DNA of 64,000 bases from Paeniglutamicibacter antarcticus_C (GCF_039544305.1 NZ_BAABLK010000037.1:1-64000), one strand, 5' to 3'; shown: positions 52,090-61,442, counted from the stretch's first letter. The notes: a model not told the origin generated them from the letters alone. Translations and numbers: made by a program.

Positions 52090-52887
52090 ATGAGCCAGGA
52101 AACCGGCACCCCGTCCGCGGGCGGGTCCACCTCGGTGAAGTCGTTGGCCCGCGGGCTGGAGGTCATCTGCGCGTTCGATGCCGAGCATCCCTCGATGACG
52201 CTCAGCGAGGTCGCCAAGCGGGTGGACCTCTCCCGGGCCACGGCCCGGCGCTTCCTGCTGACCTTGCAAGAGCTGGGATACGTGCGCGGAGACGGCAAGT
52301 TCTTCGAGCTAACCTCCAAGGTGTTGCAGCTGGGCTATTCCTACCTTTCCAGCGCCACGTTGCCCCAGCTCATGGAGCCGGTCCTTGAGGAACTTTCCTC
52401 GGCCGTCCGTGAATCGGCGTCTGCCTCGGTGCTTGAGGGCCGCGAGATCCTCTACATTGCCCGGGTGCACACCCGCTCGATCATGCGCGTGGGGATTTCG
52501 GTGGGTACCAGGTTTCCCGCGACCAACACCTCGATGGGCAGGGTGCTATTGGCCTACCAAGCACCCGGTGTGCTCGATACACTGCTGGCCGGGGGCATCC
52601 CGGAACCGACCGGCGAAGGGATCGCTACCGTTGCTCAGCTGCGCCAGGAGCTTGAACGCGTGCGGGCACGGGGCTACTCGATCGTTGACCAGGAACTGGA
52701 AATCGGGTTGCGCTCGGTAGCCGTCCCGGTCTTCCGCCCCGACGGGTCGGTGGCAGCGGCCATGAACGTATCAATGAGCGTTGGCCCGCAATCGCAGATC
52801 AGCGCGCAGGATGCAGCCGAGGCGGTCCTGCCCGCATTGCGGAAGGCTGCGCAGCAGGTGCGCGAGGCGCTGGCAGCGAGCCGCTGA
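52090..52887 (+). CDS. pcaR: IclR family regulator of the pca genes
   Basis: The 265-residue protein has an IclR winged helix (about 16-75: KSLARGLEVICAFDAEHPSMTLSEVAKRVDLSRATARRFLLTL) and effector domain (about 90-260). It follows pcaFIJ on the same strand after a 109-base gap and matches the PcaR/PcaU group, with the ILYIARVHTRSIMRVGISVGTRFPA segment of that group. It probably binds the boxes before pcaF and responds to beta-ketoadipate or protocatechuate. Start chosen at ATG 52090; the frame is open to 52033. Confidence 0.87.
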   Translation: MSQETGTPSAGGSTSVKSLARGLEVICAFDAEHPSMTLSEVAKRVDLSRATARRFLLTLQELGYVRGDGKFFELTSKVLQLGYSYLSSATLPQLMEPVLEELSSAVRESASASVLEGREILYIARVHTRSIMRVGISVGTRFPATNTSMGRVLLAYQAPGVLDTLLAGGIPEPTGEGIATVAQLRQELERVRARGYSIVDQELEIGLRSVAVPVFRPDGSVAAAMNVSMSVGPQSQISAQDAAEAVLPALRKAAQQVREALAASR

Positions 52888-52926
52888 GCCGACCCGAAGC
52901 GTGGGTGGCCATCCATGACATGTACC

Positions 52927-53275
52927 ATGACTACTTGGGGAAAAAGTCGCGGCGTTTGAACACGGAACGTGGATCGATAGCCTGGTCTGGAACAGTCTGC
53001 TTGCCGATCCCCAGCCGGCGCGTCCACTTATTTGGTACGCCTCGATCGACGACGACGACGTCGCCACCGCCGTGCAGAAGCCCAGCCCGGCCGAAACCAT
53101 CCACGTCCTGATGGGCTGGGCATCGGGGGCCGGCCTGCCCGCCGGATACGTGGAAGCCATCTACTCGTACGCCTGGCGCTGCGATGGTGCCGGTGGGCGT
53201 CAGGCTCATTCGAACACGATGATCTGTCGGATCGTCTGCCCGTCGGAGAGCGCATCCATTGCCTCATTGATCTGA
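52927..53275 (+). pseudogene. Frame-disrupted small hypothetical gene
   Basis: After a 5-A run near 52941 one frame shows clearly coding-like codons (G/C third positions) for about 90 residues (FEHGTWIDSLVWNSLLADPQ...IHVLMGWASGAGLPAGYVEAIYSYAWRC), but it has no usable start. The ATG at 52927 would join it if the A-run were one base shorter. So this is either a frameshifted gene or a sequencing error. I do not recognise the family. Its 3' end overlaps the end of the opposite-strand dehydrogenase gene. Confidence 0.45.
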
Positions 53276-54327
53276 TCCAGCGTGATCACCGAGGAGGTCA
53301 GCCGCTCAACGGGAAGCCGTCCATCACGCCACAGTTGTGCATACTTCGGGATGTCGTGGGCAGGAACGGCGGAGCCCAGATAGGAGCCGATGACGGTGCG
53401 TGCCTCGGCGGTCAGGCCGAGCGGATCGATGGAGGCCAAGGCGCCAGGGGCGGGCAAACCCACGGTGACGGTGCTTCCGCCCGGTGCAGTGATCCGCACA
53501 GCGGTCTCGAACGCCCGTGGGTGCCCGGCTGCTTCGATGACGACATCGGCGCGCAGGCCCAGGTCTTCAATGTCGGCCGGGGTGTATACCTCTGTCGCAC
53601 CCAGCTCGAGCGCCACCGATAATTTATCGGGATTTGCATCGATTCCGATGATTTTCGCGGGACTTTCCCACTCGGAGGCAATCGCGGCCGCCACCAACAA
53701 CGCGGCCATGCCCACTCCGCCCAGCCCCACCACCGCGATGGTGTCCCCGGGCTGTGGCTTTCCGGCATTGATGACCGCACCGCCACCGGTCAGCACCGCG
53801 CAGCCCAGCACAGCGGCCACTGCAGGGGGAACATCGCGCTCAACGGCGACCAAGGAATTGCGGTGCAGCAGGGCATGGGTGGCAAAGGCGGAAACGCCGA
53901 CGTGATGCCACACCGTGGCCCCGTCGCGGCTCAGGGCTTGGGTGCCGCCCATCAGGGATCCCTCGCCATTGGATTCGGTGCCAACACTGCACGGAAGCTT
54001 GCCGTTCGTTTGGCAGTTTTTGCATTGGCCACACCGGGGCAGGAACACCGTGACCACCCGTTGCCCCACCTCGAGGTCGGTGACACCGCTACCGAGCGCC
54101 ACCACAATGCCTGCGGCCTCGTGGCCCAGAAGCATGGGCAGCGGGCGCGGGCGGTCCCCATTGACCACTGAAAGATCCGAGTGGCACACCCCGGCCGCCT
54201 CGATCTTGATCAGCACCTCCATCGGACCCGGATCTGCAAGATCAACCTCGCAGATCGAGATCGGACGCGACTGGGCATAGGGGCGGGTGGCGCCGGAGGC
54301 TTCAAGAACTGCACCGGTGATCTTCAT
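53206..54327 (-). CDS. Zinc-dependent alcohol dehydrogenase (class III-like fold)
   Basis: The 373-residue enzyme has GVCHSDLSVVNG with catalytic Cys, GHEAAGIVVALGSGV, four structural Cys (CGQCKNCQTNGKLPC) and GLGGVGMAALLVAAA for NAD. Its length and HSDL motif place it with the aryl/NDMA-dependent and class III-like alcohol dehydrogenases; the substrate is unknown. It lies 257 bases downstream of dsdA on the same strand and may be transcribed separately. AAAGG precedes the ATG. Confidence 0.83.
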   Translation of the reverse strand: MKITGAVLEASGATRPYAQSRPISICEVDLADPGPMEVLIKIEAAGVCHSDLSVVNGDRPRPLPMLLGHEAAGIVVALGSGVTDLEVGQRVVTVFLPRCGQCKNCQTNGKLPCSVGTESNGEGSLMGGTQALSRDGATVWHHVGVSAFATHALLHRNSLVAVERDVPPAVAAVLGCAVLTGGGAVINAGKPQPGDTIAVVGLGGVGMAALLVAAAIASEWESPAKIIGIDANPDKLSVALELGATEVYTPADIEDLGLRADVVIEAAGHPRAFETAVRITAPGGSTVTVGLPAPGALASIDPLGLTAEARTVIGSYLGSAVPAHDIPKYAQLWRDGRLPVERLTSSVITLDQINEAMDALSDGQTIRQIIVFE

Positions 54328-54584
54328 GGGTGGCCTTTCTTCTCAGGTTGGCGGGTGCCGTCACTGCGTATTGGTGCGAGTCTACGTCGGATGCACGGGA
54401 AGCTGGCGCAGGAATGCGGGCGCTGTCCAGCTGGGCTGCTGCTGCTTCTCCGACTGGGCTCCAGGCCGATCGCCGCAGGCAGTTTCAAGCCGTTGACCAG
54501 ACGAAAATACAAGAACTCCACGCCCGCCGCTGTGGTATCCCTTTTTGCGGGAGACCGTCTTTGGCATCATGCGTGTTGGTTCGA

Positions 54585-55940
54585 TCAGGCCCAAGAAATC
54601 TCGGTGGCCAGCCTTTGGCCTTCGGCCACGTAAGAGGCCATTTCCTGAAGCGGAACCATGGAACCGCCCGTGGCCCACACGATGTGGGTGGCGTTGGCCA
54701 TTTTTTCGTCGTCGAGTCCGAACGCGCTGCGGTAGGCCGCATTCTGCAGAATCCTCCACGGGCCTGCAAAGCCGGCAGCCGCGGAGGGCTCAATGTCGAT
54801 GCCTTCGATGTTGTGCAGAAGACCTTGGAAGGCCTTCATTCGCTCGTCGGTGAGCGTCACGAATCCGTCGATCATCTGTTGCAGGTGTTCCCCGACAAGT
54901 CGCGAGGGGCGGCCCACTGCCAAGCCGTCTGCAGCGGTAACCCCGTCCAGGCCGATGTCCGTGACGGAAATGGAATCGTGCAGACCGGTGCGCACACCCA
55001 ATGACATGCAGGGGGCATTGACCGGTTCGGCAAAGATGGCGTGCACGGCGTCACCGAATGCCTGCTTCAAGCCAAAGGTCACCCCGCCCGGTCCTCCACC
55101 CACGCCGCACGGCAAATGGACGATCAGCGGGTGCGTTTGATCGACAGTGACTTCCAGGGATGCCAATTGGCCGGCGAGCCTGTCCCCGGCCGCGGAGTAT
55201 CCGGCGAACAGGCTCAATGAGGATTCGTCATCGACGAACCATACGCCGGGATCTTCCGCAGCGGTGCGGCGCCCGGCGGCGACCGCGTCGGAGAAGTCGC
55301 CATCGTGCTCCACCACGGTGACGCCGCGGGAGCGCAGTAGGTCCTTTTTCCAGGCACGCGCATCGAGTGACATGTGCACGGTGGTCTTGAATCCTAGCTC
55401 GGAGGCAACAATGCCGATCGACAGGCCTAGGTTTCCCGTCGAACCCACGGCAATGCCGTGCTGCGCGAAAAGTTCCTTCACACCCGGGGCCATCAACACC
55501 CGGGCGTCATCGGCCGGGGTCATCATCCCTGCGTCCATGGCGATGCGTTCGGCGACCTGGAGGACCTCGTGGATCCCTCCGCGCGCCTTGATGGACCCGC
55601 TGACCGGAAGCAGGTCATCGCGCTTGAGCCACAGCTTGCCCGGCAGCTCGCGACCGAATCGGGTGCCCAGTTCGCGTTGCATCTCGGGAATGCCAACCAA
55701 CGGGGATTCCAGGATGCCGTGGGTGGGTCTGGTGTCCGGGAAACGTTCGGCAAACCACGGGGCAAAGCGACCGAAGCGCGCCCGGGCATCGGCAGTGATT
55801 GCCGGGTCGATGCCGGAAGCTTCGATCGCTGCTGCGCTTGGGGTGGGGCTTTGGCTGAACCAGGCGGTTTCCTCGGCCCTGGCGAGGGCGGCAACCACAG
55901 GATCGGAGAGTAATTGCTCAAGGTCGAGAAGTTGGGTCAT
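54585..55940 (-). CDS. dsdA: D-serine ammonia-lyase
   Basis: The 451-residue PLP enzyme shows SGSIKARGGIHEVL with the PLP Lys near 118, GSTGNLGLSIGIVASELGF for phosphate binding and a C-terminal IVWATGGSMVP, matching DsdA. It deaminates D-serine to pyruvate and ammonia. It follows the citE-like gene after 93 bases on the same strand, without other D-serine genes nearby, so its link to that operon is unclear. Confidence 0.9.
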   Translation of the reverse strand: MTQLLDLEQLLSDPVVAALARAEETAWFSQSPTPSAAAIEASGIDPAITADARARFGRFAPWFAERFPDTRPTHGILESPLVGIPEMQRELGTRFGRELPGKLWLKRDDLLPVSGSIKARGGIHEVLQVAERIAMDAGMMTPADDARVLMAPGVKELFAQHGIAVGSTGNLGLSIGIVASELGFKTTVHMSLDARAWKKDLLRSRGVTVVEHDGDFSDAVAAGRRTAAEDPGVWFVDDESSLSLFAGYSAAGDRLAGQLASLEVTVDQTHPLIVHLPCGVGGGPGGVTFGLKQAFGDAVHAIFAEPVNAPCMSLGVRTGLHDSISVTDIGLDGVTAADGLAVGRPSRLVGEHLQQMIDGFVTLTDERMKAFQGLLHNIEGIDIEPSAAAGFAGPWRILQNAAYRSAFGLDDEKMANATHIVWATGGSMVPLQEMASYVAEGQRLATEISWA

Positions 55941-56033
55941 TGCGGCTCTCTTGGTGTTTGCTGCGTGCTGGGGTTTCCAATCTAGGCCACCATGTGCGTG
56001 GCACGAGTCGGGGATTTCCCGCTCGCGGGTGAT

Positions 56034-56876
56034 TCATTCCTCCGGGTTGTCCCGAAGGGAGTGATGCAAGGCATCGGATAGGGCCACGGTGGCACGGGCA
56101 TGTCGCAACAAGGGCTCATCGACCATCTTGCCCTCAAACGTGAACACGCCGCTGGCCCCTTGCGCTGCGTCAAGGATCTGTTGGGCCCGCTGGACCTGTT
56201 CGGAGGTGGGGGTGAAGGCCATGCGGATGATCGGCATTTGCCCGGGATGGATGGAAGCCTTGGCTCTAAAGCCCGAGGCGGCCGCGTCGATGGATTCGGC
56301 CAGCAGTCCTTCGTGGTCGGGGATGTCGATGTAAACCGAATCGATCGCAGCCTTGCCGTGCGCGCCGGCGGCCAGCAAGACCTGGGACCTGGCATGGAGG
56401 GCAACATTTCGGTACGTTCCCGAGTCGTTTCGCGAGGACGAGCCCCCGAGGGAAGCGACAAGGTCCTCGGCACCCCACATCAATGCCACGACATTGGTTG
56501 CAGCGGCAATGGCCGGGGCGTTGAGGATGCCCAGGGCGGTCTCGCACAGGGCCACCACGCGATAGCCGGGGATCTTGGCCAGGTCCCGTGGATCCTCGGT
56601 CTTGGCCAGCATGATGGTGGTGTACCCCGTGGATGACAAGGCCTTGATATCGGCGGCGAAGTCGTCGCTCCCCACCGGGTTCACCCTCACGATGGTGCGT
56701 GCCGGATCCAACGGGTTCCCCACCAAGCAGGTGCGGGCCCGCTCCCGGTTTTCCGGCGCCACCGCATCCTCGAGATCAAGGATCACCGCATCGGCGCGTT
56801 GAAGGGCCTTGGCGTAGCGGTCGGGCCGATCCGCCGGGCAGAACAGGATGGATGGTCCCATGGTGAAGGTGCTCAT
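56034..56876 (-). CDS. CitE-like CoA-ester lyase (HpcH/HpaI family)
   Basis: The 280-residue protein is a citrate-lyase-beta-like TIM-barrel enzyme: SILFCPADRPDRYAKAL, VILDLEDAVAPENRERAR with metal-binding acids, and LMWGAEDLVASLGG. Stand-alone CitE proteins next to AccA1/AccD1 genes occur in mycobacterial leucine-degradation clusters and cleave short hydroxyacyl-CoAs. The start overlaps the carboxylase alpha-subunit stop (ATGA), tying it to that operon. The exact substrate is not determined by sequence alone. Confidence 0.8.
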   Translation of the reverse strand: MSTFTMGPSILFCPADRPDRYAKALQRADAVILDLEDAVAPENRERARTCLVGNPLDPARTIVRVNPVGSDDFAADIKALSSTGYTTIMLAKTEDPRDLAKIPGYRVVALCETALGILNAPAIAAATNVVALMWGAEDLVASLGGSSSRNDSGTYRNVALHARSQVLLAAGAHGKAAIDSVYIDIPDHEGLLAESIDAAASGFRAKASIHPGQMPIIRMAFTPTSEQVQRAQQILDAAQGASGVFTFEGKMVDEPLLRHARATVALSDALHHSLRDNPEE

Positions 56877-58909
56877 GCTTCTTCCTCCTCGGTGTTGTAG
56901 GACAGGGTCGCTAGGATCTGGTTTGCCTTGACTAGGTCTCCGACCCGCAACCGCCCGATGTCCACTGTTCCCGCTGCGGGGGAGCGCAGGTGGTGTTCCA
57001 TCTTCATGGCCTCGATCGTCACGAGGATCTGGTTCGTCTCAACCCGTTGGCCGTCGCTGATGCCCACCGCGATGACGGTGCCGGGCATGGGGGAGCGCAC
57101 CTCGGGGGATGCCTCCCCGGCCGGGTGGTCCCTGGTGGCCAGTTCGCGGTGCAGCAACGCTTCCCGGTCCAGGAACCCGATGGATCCGACCCAGCCGTTG
57201 TGCCCCATCCACAGCGTTGAATCGTTTCCGAACGCCGTGTCCAGGTGACGGAGCATCCCGTTGACGGAAACCGCGCCGCCGGGCAGGTGGGCAACCTCGA
57301 ATTCCTCTCCGTCCAGGCTGAAGGTGCGCCCGGTGCCCGAGGGAATCGATGAGAGTGTGATGGTTTTGTCGTTGACCTCGAGCGTGGTGGTGAGGACCGC
57401 TGGGGTGCCCAGCCTCCAGGAGTCCGGAACCTGCCAGGTTCCGCCGTGGACTGGTTGGCGCGCCAGCTGAAGCGCGGCGGCAAGCACCAGCTCGGTGTTG
57501 CCGAACGAACCGAAGGCCATCGAGGGCATCTTGCGTTCAATCAGAGTGGTGTCGAGGTTCCCGGCGAGCACGTCGGGGTCGGCAAGGAGCAGGCGCAGGT
57601 ATTCGATGTTGGTGTGCACACCTAGGATCTCGGTCCGCGACAGTGCCGCGTCGAGGCGTTCCAAAGCGGTGTCTCGCTCCGGTCCCCAGGCAATGACCTT
57701 GGCCAGCATCGGGTCGTAGTGCGGGGAGATGACCAGGCCGGTGGCCAGGGAGGAATCCACCCGTACGTGTTCCCCTCCCGGTTCGGCCACGCGCAGCAAC
57801 CTGCCGGTGGAAGGCATGAAGTCGCGCGACGGGTCCTCGGCATACACCCGGGCTTCTATGGCATGCCCGTGCAGGGAGACCTGCTCCTGGGTGAAGCCCA
57901 GGGGCAGGCCTGCGGCAATGCGCACCTGTGCTTCGACGAGGTCCAGGCGCTCGCCGTCCACGCGCACCACTTCTTCGGTGACGGGGTGTTCGACCTGTAG
58001 CCGGGTGTTCATTTCCATGAAGAAGAATTCGCCCGGCGCCTCGTCGGAGATCAGGAACTCAACGGTCCCGGCACCCACGTAGTTCACCGACGCCGCGGCA
58101 GCCACCGCGGCGGCACCGATCTCAGCGCGGATGCGTGCCCCGTCCGGATTCTTCTCCAGCAGCGGGGAGGGAGCTTCCTCAATGACCTTCTGGTGCCGGC
58201 GCTGCAGCGAGCATTCGCGTTCCCCCAGGTACACGGTGCTCCCGTGGGTGTCGGCAAGGATCTGCACCTCGATGTGCCTCGGGCTGCGAACCAGGCGTTC
58301 GAGGAACAAGGTGTCATCCCCGAAGGAGCTTTGCGCGGTGCGCCGGGCGCTGGCCAGGGCCTCCGGCAGGGCCTCGGGCGAATTTACGGCGACCATTCCC
58401 TTGCCGCCGCCGCCGGCCGAGGGCTTGATGAGCACCGGGAAGCCGATGTCGGCCGCCGCATCGATAAGTTCATCGTCGCTGAGCTCGGGCTCTGCGATGC
58501 CCGGTGTTACCGGGACGTCGTGGGCCGAGACGTGGTTCTTGGAGCGGATCTTGTCGCCCATGAGCAGCAGCGCGTCAATGCCGGGGCCGATGAAGGTGAT
58601 CCCTGCGTCCTTCAATGCCCTGGCGAAGGCGACGTTTTCCGAAAGGAACCCGTAGCCGGGGTGCACGGCCTGGGCGCCGGAGGCCTGGCAAGCGGCAATG
58701 ATGTTTTCGATGTTGAGGTAGCTCTCGGTGGCGGGGGAGCCGCCAACCCGGATGGCGGTGTCCGCCTCGCGCACGTGGCGGGCGTCGGCATCGGCGTCGG
58801 AGTAGATGGCCACCGAGAAGATGCCCATGGTTCGCAGCGTGCGGATCACCCGGACGGCGATTTCCCCTCGGTTTGCCACAAGGACCGTGTCAAAAAGTTT
58901 GGTGGTCAT
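56873..58909 (-). CDS. Acyl-CoA carboxylase alpha subunit (biotin carboxylase-BCCP)
   Basis: The 678-residue protein has a biotin carboxylase part (residues 1-450: ANRGEIAVRVIRTLR, GYGFLSENVAFA, KPSAGGGGKGM, the ATP-grasp) and a C-terminal biotinyl domain with EAMKMEHH (biotin Lys about 636). It makes carboxybiotin for the beta subunit encoded six bases upstream. With CitE-like and TetR neighbours, 3-methylcrotonyl-CoA is the likeliest substrate; propionyl- or acetyl-CoA carboxylase is possible. Confidence 0.87.
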   Translation of the reverse strand: MTTKLFDTVLVANRGEIAVRVIRTLRTMGIFSVAIYSDADADARHVREADTAIRVGGSPATESYLNIENIIAACQASGAQAVHPGYGFLSENVAFARALKDAGITFIGPGIDALLLMGDKIRSKNHVSAHDVPVTPGIAEPELSDDELIDAAADIGFPVLIKPSAGGGGKGMVAVNSPEALPEALASARRTAQSSFGDDTLFLERLVRSPRHIEVQILADTHGSTVYLGERECSLQRRHQKVIEEAPSPLLEKNPDGARIRAEIGAAAVAAAASVNYVGAGTVEFLISDEAPGEFFFMEMNTRLQVEHPVTEEVVRVDGERLDLVEAQVRIAAGLPLGFTQEQVSLHGHAIEARVYAEDPSRDFMPSTGRLLRVAEPGGEHVRVDSSLATGLVISPHYDPMLAKVIAWGPERDTALERLDAALSRTEILGVHTNIEYLRLLLADPDVLAGNLDTTLIERKMPSMAFGSFGNTELVLAAALQLARQPVHGGTWQVPDSWRLGTPAVLTTTLEVNDKTITLSSIPSGTGRTFSLDGEEFEVAHLPGGAVSVNGMLRHLDTAFGNDSTLWMGHNGWVGSIGFLDREALLHRELATRDHPAGEASPEVRSPMPGTVIAVGISDGQRVETNQILVTIEAMKMEHHLRSPAAGTVDIGRLRVGDLVKANQILATLSYNTEEEEA

Positions 58910-58915
58910 GGTGCA

Positions 58916-60526
58916 TCACATCCTGAAGATTCCGAAGGAGGTTTCCGGCAATGGTTGGGTGGAGGCGACATCCAGGGCCATGCCCAGCACCCTGCGGGTA
59001 TCCATCGGGTCGATGACCCCGTCGTCCCAGAGCCGGGCGGTGGAGTAGTACGGGTTTCCCTGGTCCTCGTATTGGGTCTTGAGCGGTTCCTTGAATGCCT
59101 CTTCCTCCTCGGGGCTCCAGGTGCCGCCTTCGGCCTCAATCCCGTCGCGCTTGACGGTGGCCAGCACGGAGGAGGCCTGGTTTCCTCCCATGACCGAGAT
59201 CCGGGCTGCCGGCCACATCCACAAAAACCGCGGGGAGTAGGCACGCCCGCACATCGAGTAGTTTCCGGCCCCGAAGGACCCGCCGATGATGATGGTGAGC
59301 TTGGGGACCCGGGCGGTGGCCACGGCGGTGACCATCTTGGCGCCGTGCTTGGCGATGCCTCCGGCCTCGTAGTCCCGTCCGACCATGAAGCCGGAGAGGT
59401 TCTGCAGGAAGATCAGCGGGATGCCGCGCTGGTCGCAGAGTTCGATGAAGTGGGCTCCCTTGAGCGCGGATTCGGAAAACAGCACACCGTTGTTGGCAAC
59501 GATTCCGACCCTGTGCCCATGGATGCGCGCGAATCCGGTGACAAGGGTGGTGCCGTAGTTTTCCTTGAACTCGTGGAACATGCTGCCATCGACGACCCGG
59601 GAAATGACCTCGTGCACGTCGTAGGAGGCATTCACGTCAGTGGGCACAGCACCGTAGATCTCCGCTGGATTCGCCAGCGGTTCGGTGACCTCTACGATGC
59701 GGTCCCAGACCGGCGATCCGCTCGGTGGCAAAGTTTCGGTGATGTCCCGGACGATGGAGATGGCGTGGGCGTCGTTCTCGGCCAGGTGATCCACCACGCC
59801 GGAAACTTTGGCGTGCAGGTCCCCGCCGCCGAGTTCCTCGGCGCTGACCACTTCGCCGATGGCCGCCTTCACCAACGGGGGACCACCGAGGAAGATGGTT
59901 CCCTGGTTGCGCACGATCACCGTCTCGTCGCTCATTGCCGGCACGTAGGCACCGCCTGCGGTGCATGAACCAAGTACCGCGGCAATTTGCGGGATCTTGG
60001 CTGCGGAGAGTTTGGCCTGGTTGAAGAAGATCCGCCCGAAGTGGTCCCGGTCCGGGAAGACCTCGTCCTGCATGGGAAGGAACGCTCCACCCGAATCGAC
60101 GAGGTAGATGCAGGGAAGAGCGTTTTCCAGGGCGATTTCCTGGGCACGCAAGTGCTTCTTCACGGTCATCGGGAAGTAGGTTCCGCCCTTGACGGTGGCG
60201 TCGTTGCACACCACCATCACGTAGCGTCCGTGGACCAGGCCGATCCCGGTGATCAACCCGGCCCCGGGAATGTCCCCGCCATACATGCCCTCGGCGGCCA
60301 ACGGTGCGATTTCAAGGAAGGGGGAGCCGACATCCAGCAGTGAATCCACGCGGTCGCGAGGCAGGAGCTTGCCGCGGTCCACGTGTCGTTGACGGGACTT
60401 CTCGGATCCTCCACGTGCCGCTCTCGCCAGGCGTTGGCGCAGTTCTTTGACCAGCGCCGACTGCTCGGCTGCGTTCTTCAGGAAGCCGGGGTCTGCAGCA
60501 TCGATTGTGCTGGGCAGTGTTTCCAT
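58916..60526 (-). CDS. Acyl-CoA carboxylase beta subunit (carboxyltransferase)
   Basis: The 536-residue carboxyltransferase shows the N-terminal KLLPRDRVDSLLDVGSPFLE, CTAGGAYVPAMSDE and GGSFGAGNYSMCGRAYSPRFLWMWPAARISVMGG motifs characteristic of methylcrotonyl-CoA carboxylase beta (AccD1/MccB) rather than propionyl-CoA types. Start at ATG 60526 with AGGAAAGAGG upstream; the frame reaches 60682 but that would overlap the TetR gene. It is first of accD-accA-citE, 34 bases after tetR. Confidence 0.87.
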   Translation of the reverse strand: METLPSTIDAADPGFLKNAAEQSALVKELRQRLARAARGGSEKSRQRHVDRGKLLPRDRVDSLLDVGSPFLEIAPLAAEGMYGGDIPGAGLITGIGLVHGRYVMVVCNDATVKGGTYFPMTVKKHLRAQEIALENALPCIYLVDSGGAFLPMQDEVFPDRDHFGRIFFNQAKLSAAKIPQIAAVLGSCTAGGAYVPAMSDETVIVRNQGTIFLGGPPLVKAAIGEVVSAEELGGGDLHAKVSGVVDHLAENDAHAISIVRDITETLPPSGSPVWDRIVEVTEPLANPAEIYGAVPTDVNASYDVHEVISRVVDGSMFHEFKENYGTTLVTGFARIHGHRVGIVANNGVLFSESALKGAHFIELCDQRGIPLIFLQNLSGFMVGRDYEAGGIAKHGAKMVTAVATARVPKLTIIIGGSFGAGNYSMCGRAYSPRFLWMWPAARISVMGGNQASSVLATVKRDGIEAEGGTWSPEEEEAFKEPLKTQYEDQGNPYYSTARLWDDGVIDPMDTRRVLGMALDVASTQPLPETSFGIFRM

Positions 60527-60560
60527 GGATCCTCTTTCCTCGATGACGTGGCGCGCGGAT

Positions 60561-61223
60561 TTAGGCAAGGGTTGGCCACGGGATACTGATCGGTTCGCTT
60601 GCCACAACGGGCGGTGGGTGTATGTAGTCGATGCCCTCCAACAGGCTGCGCTTGGCGGAGAGGATCTTGAAGGCCATGGCAACGAAGTTGTGCTGGACCT
60701 CGGCCAGGGCGAGTCGTCCGTCGGGGCGGTACCAGTGGGCCACCCCGGTTCCCATTTCCATCAGGGCCAGACGCGCCATGGTCGTGTCCTCGGTGGAGAA
60801 GTCACCAACACGCATCCCGCGCTCGAGCACCTGGGCGAAGAGCGATTCGTAGTCATCGCGCAGCTTCTGCATTGCCGTGGTGTTTACCGGTGAAAGCGCG
60901 CGCATCTCGTATTCGGCGACCCGTGCGGTCAGTGGGTTGGTGGCGGTAAATCCCACATGCGAGGAAACCAGTGCGGCGAGTTGGATAGTTGGCTCGGCGC
61001 TGATCCGCAGGGCAGAGGCACCCGAGTTGATCATCGCTTCAAGGCAGGTGCGCATCACCTGGACCAACAGCTCTTCTTTGCTGCCGGCGTAGTGGTAGAG
61101 CGTTGCCGAGTTGATTCCGGCGGCGGCTCCGAGTTCGCGGATGCCCGTGGCGGCAAAGCCCTGCCGGGCAAACAGGAGCACGGCTGCCTGCTGTACCTTG
61201 GCGATGTTCACGGTGGGCTCCAT
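60561..61223 (-). CDS. TetR family regulator of the acyl-CoA carboxylase operon
   Basis: The 220-residue protein has a TetR helix-turn-helix (residues about 8-55: VQQAAVLLFARQGFAATGIRELGAAAGINSATLYHYAGSKEELL) and a ligand-binding C-terminal domain. It is upstream of and co-directional with accD-accA-citE and probably represses them until an acyl-CoA binds. I start at ATG 61223; a TTG at 61247 is open but lies inside an operator palindrome. Two palindromes upstream fit it. Confidence 0.85.
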   Translation of the reverse strand: MEPTVNIAKVQQAAVLLFARQGFAATGIRELGAAAGINSATLYHYAGSKEELLVQVMRTCLEAMINSGASALRISAEPTIQLAALVSSHVGFTATNPLTARVAEYEMRALSPVNTTAMQKLRDDYESLFAQVLERGMRVGDFSTEDTTMARLALMEMGTGVAHWYRPDGRLALAEVQHNFVAMAFKILSAKRSLLEGIDYIHPPPVVASEPISIPWPTLA

Positions 61224-61242
61224 TGCCGATTGTGGAGGGTGA

Positions 61243-61260
61243 GCCAATCAATCGATTGGC
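61243..61260 (-). promoter_or_regulatory. TetR operator, site 1
   Basis: GCCAATC and GATTGGC arms around AATC form an exact 18-base inverted repeat 20 bases before the tetR start. It shares the CAATCA...GATTG core with the larger palindrome at 61294, so both are probably bound by the adjacent TetR protein. Confidence 0.55.
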
Positions 61261-61293
61261 TCCTGTGACCTAGCAAACACCGTGATGTGGCAT

Positions 61294-61317
61294 GCTGTCA
61301 ATCAGTTGATTGACAGC
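61294..61317 (-). promoter_or_regulatory. TetR operator, site 2
   Basis: Arms GCTGTCAATCA (61294-61304) and TGATTGACAGC (61307-61317) around GT make a perfect 24-base palindrome. It lies about 70 bases before the tetR start, where the promoter of tetR-accD-accA-citE would be. Confidence 0.6.
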
Positions 61318-61442
61318 TGCTTGAATACCTGGCGCTTAGGTGATGGATCCTGCTGCGCACATGGGCCTGCACCTACCCCCGAGATGGTGCGGACACCTTT
61401 GGGCGAAGGGTCTTGAGCCTGCGGCAGCGCCCCGGAGGCGGT

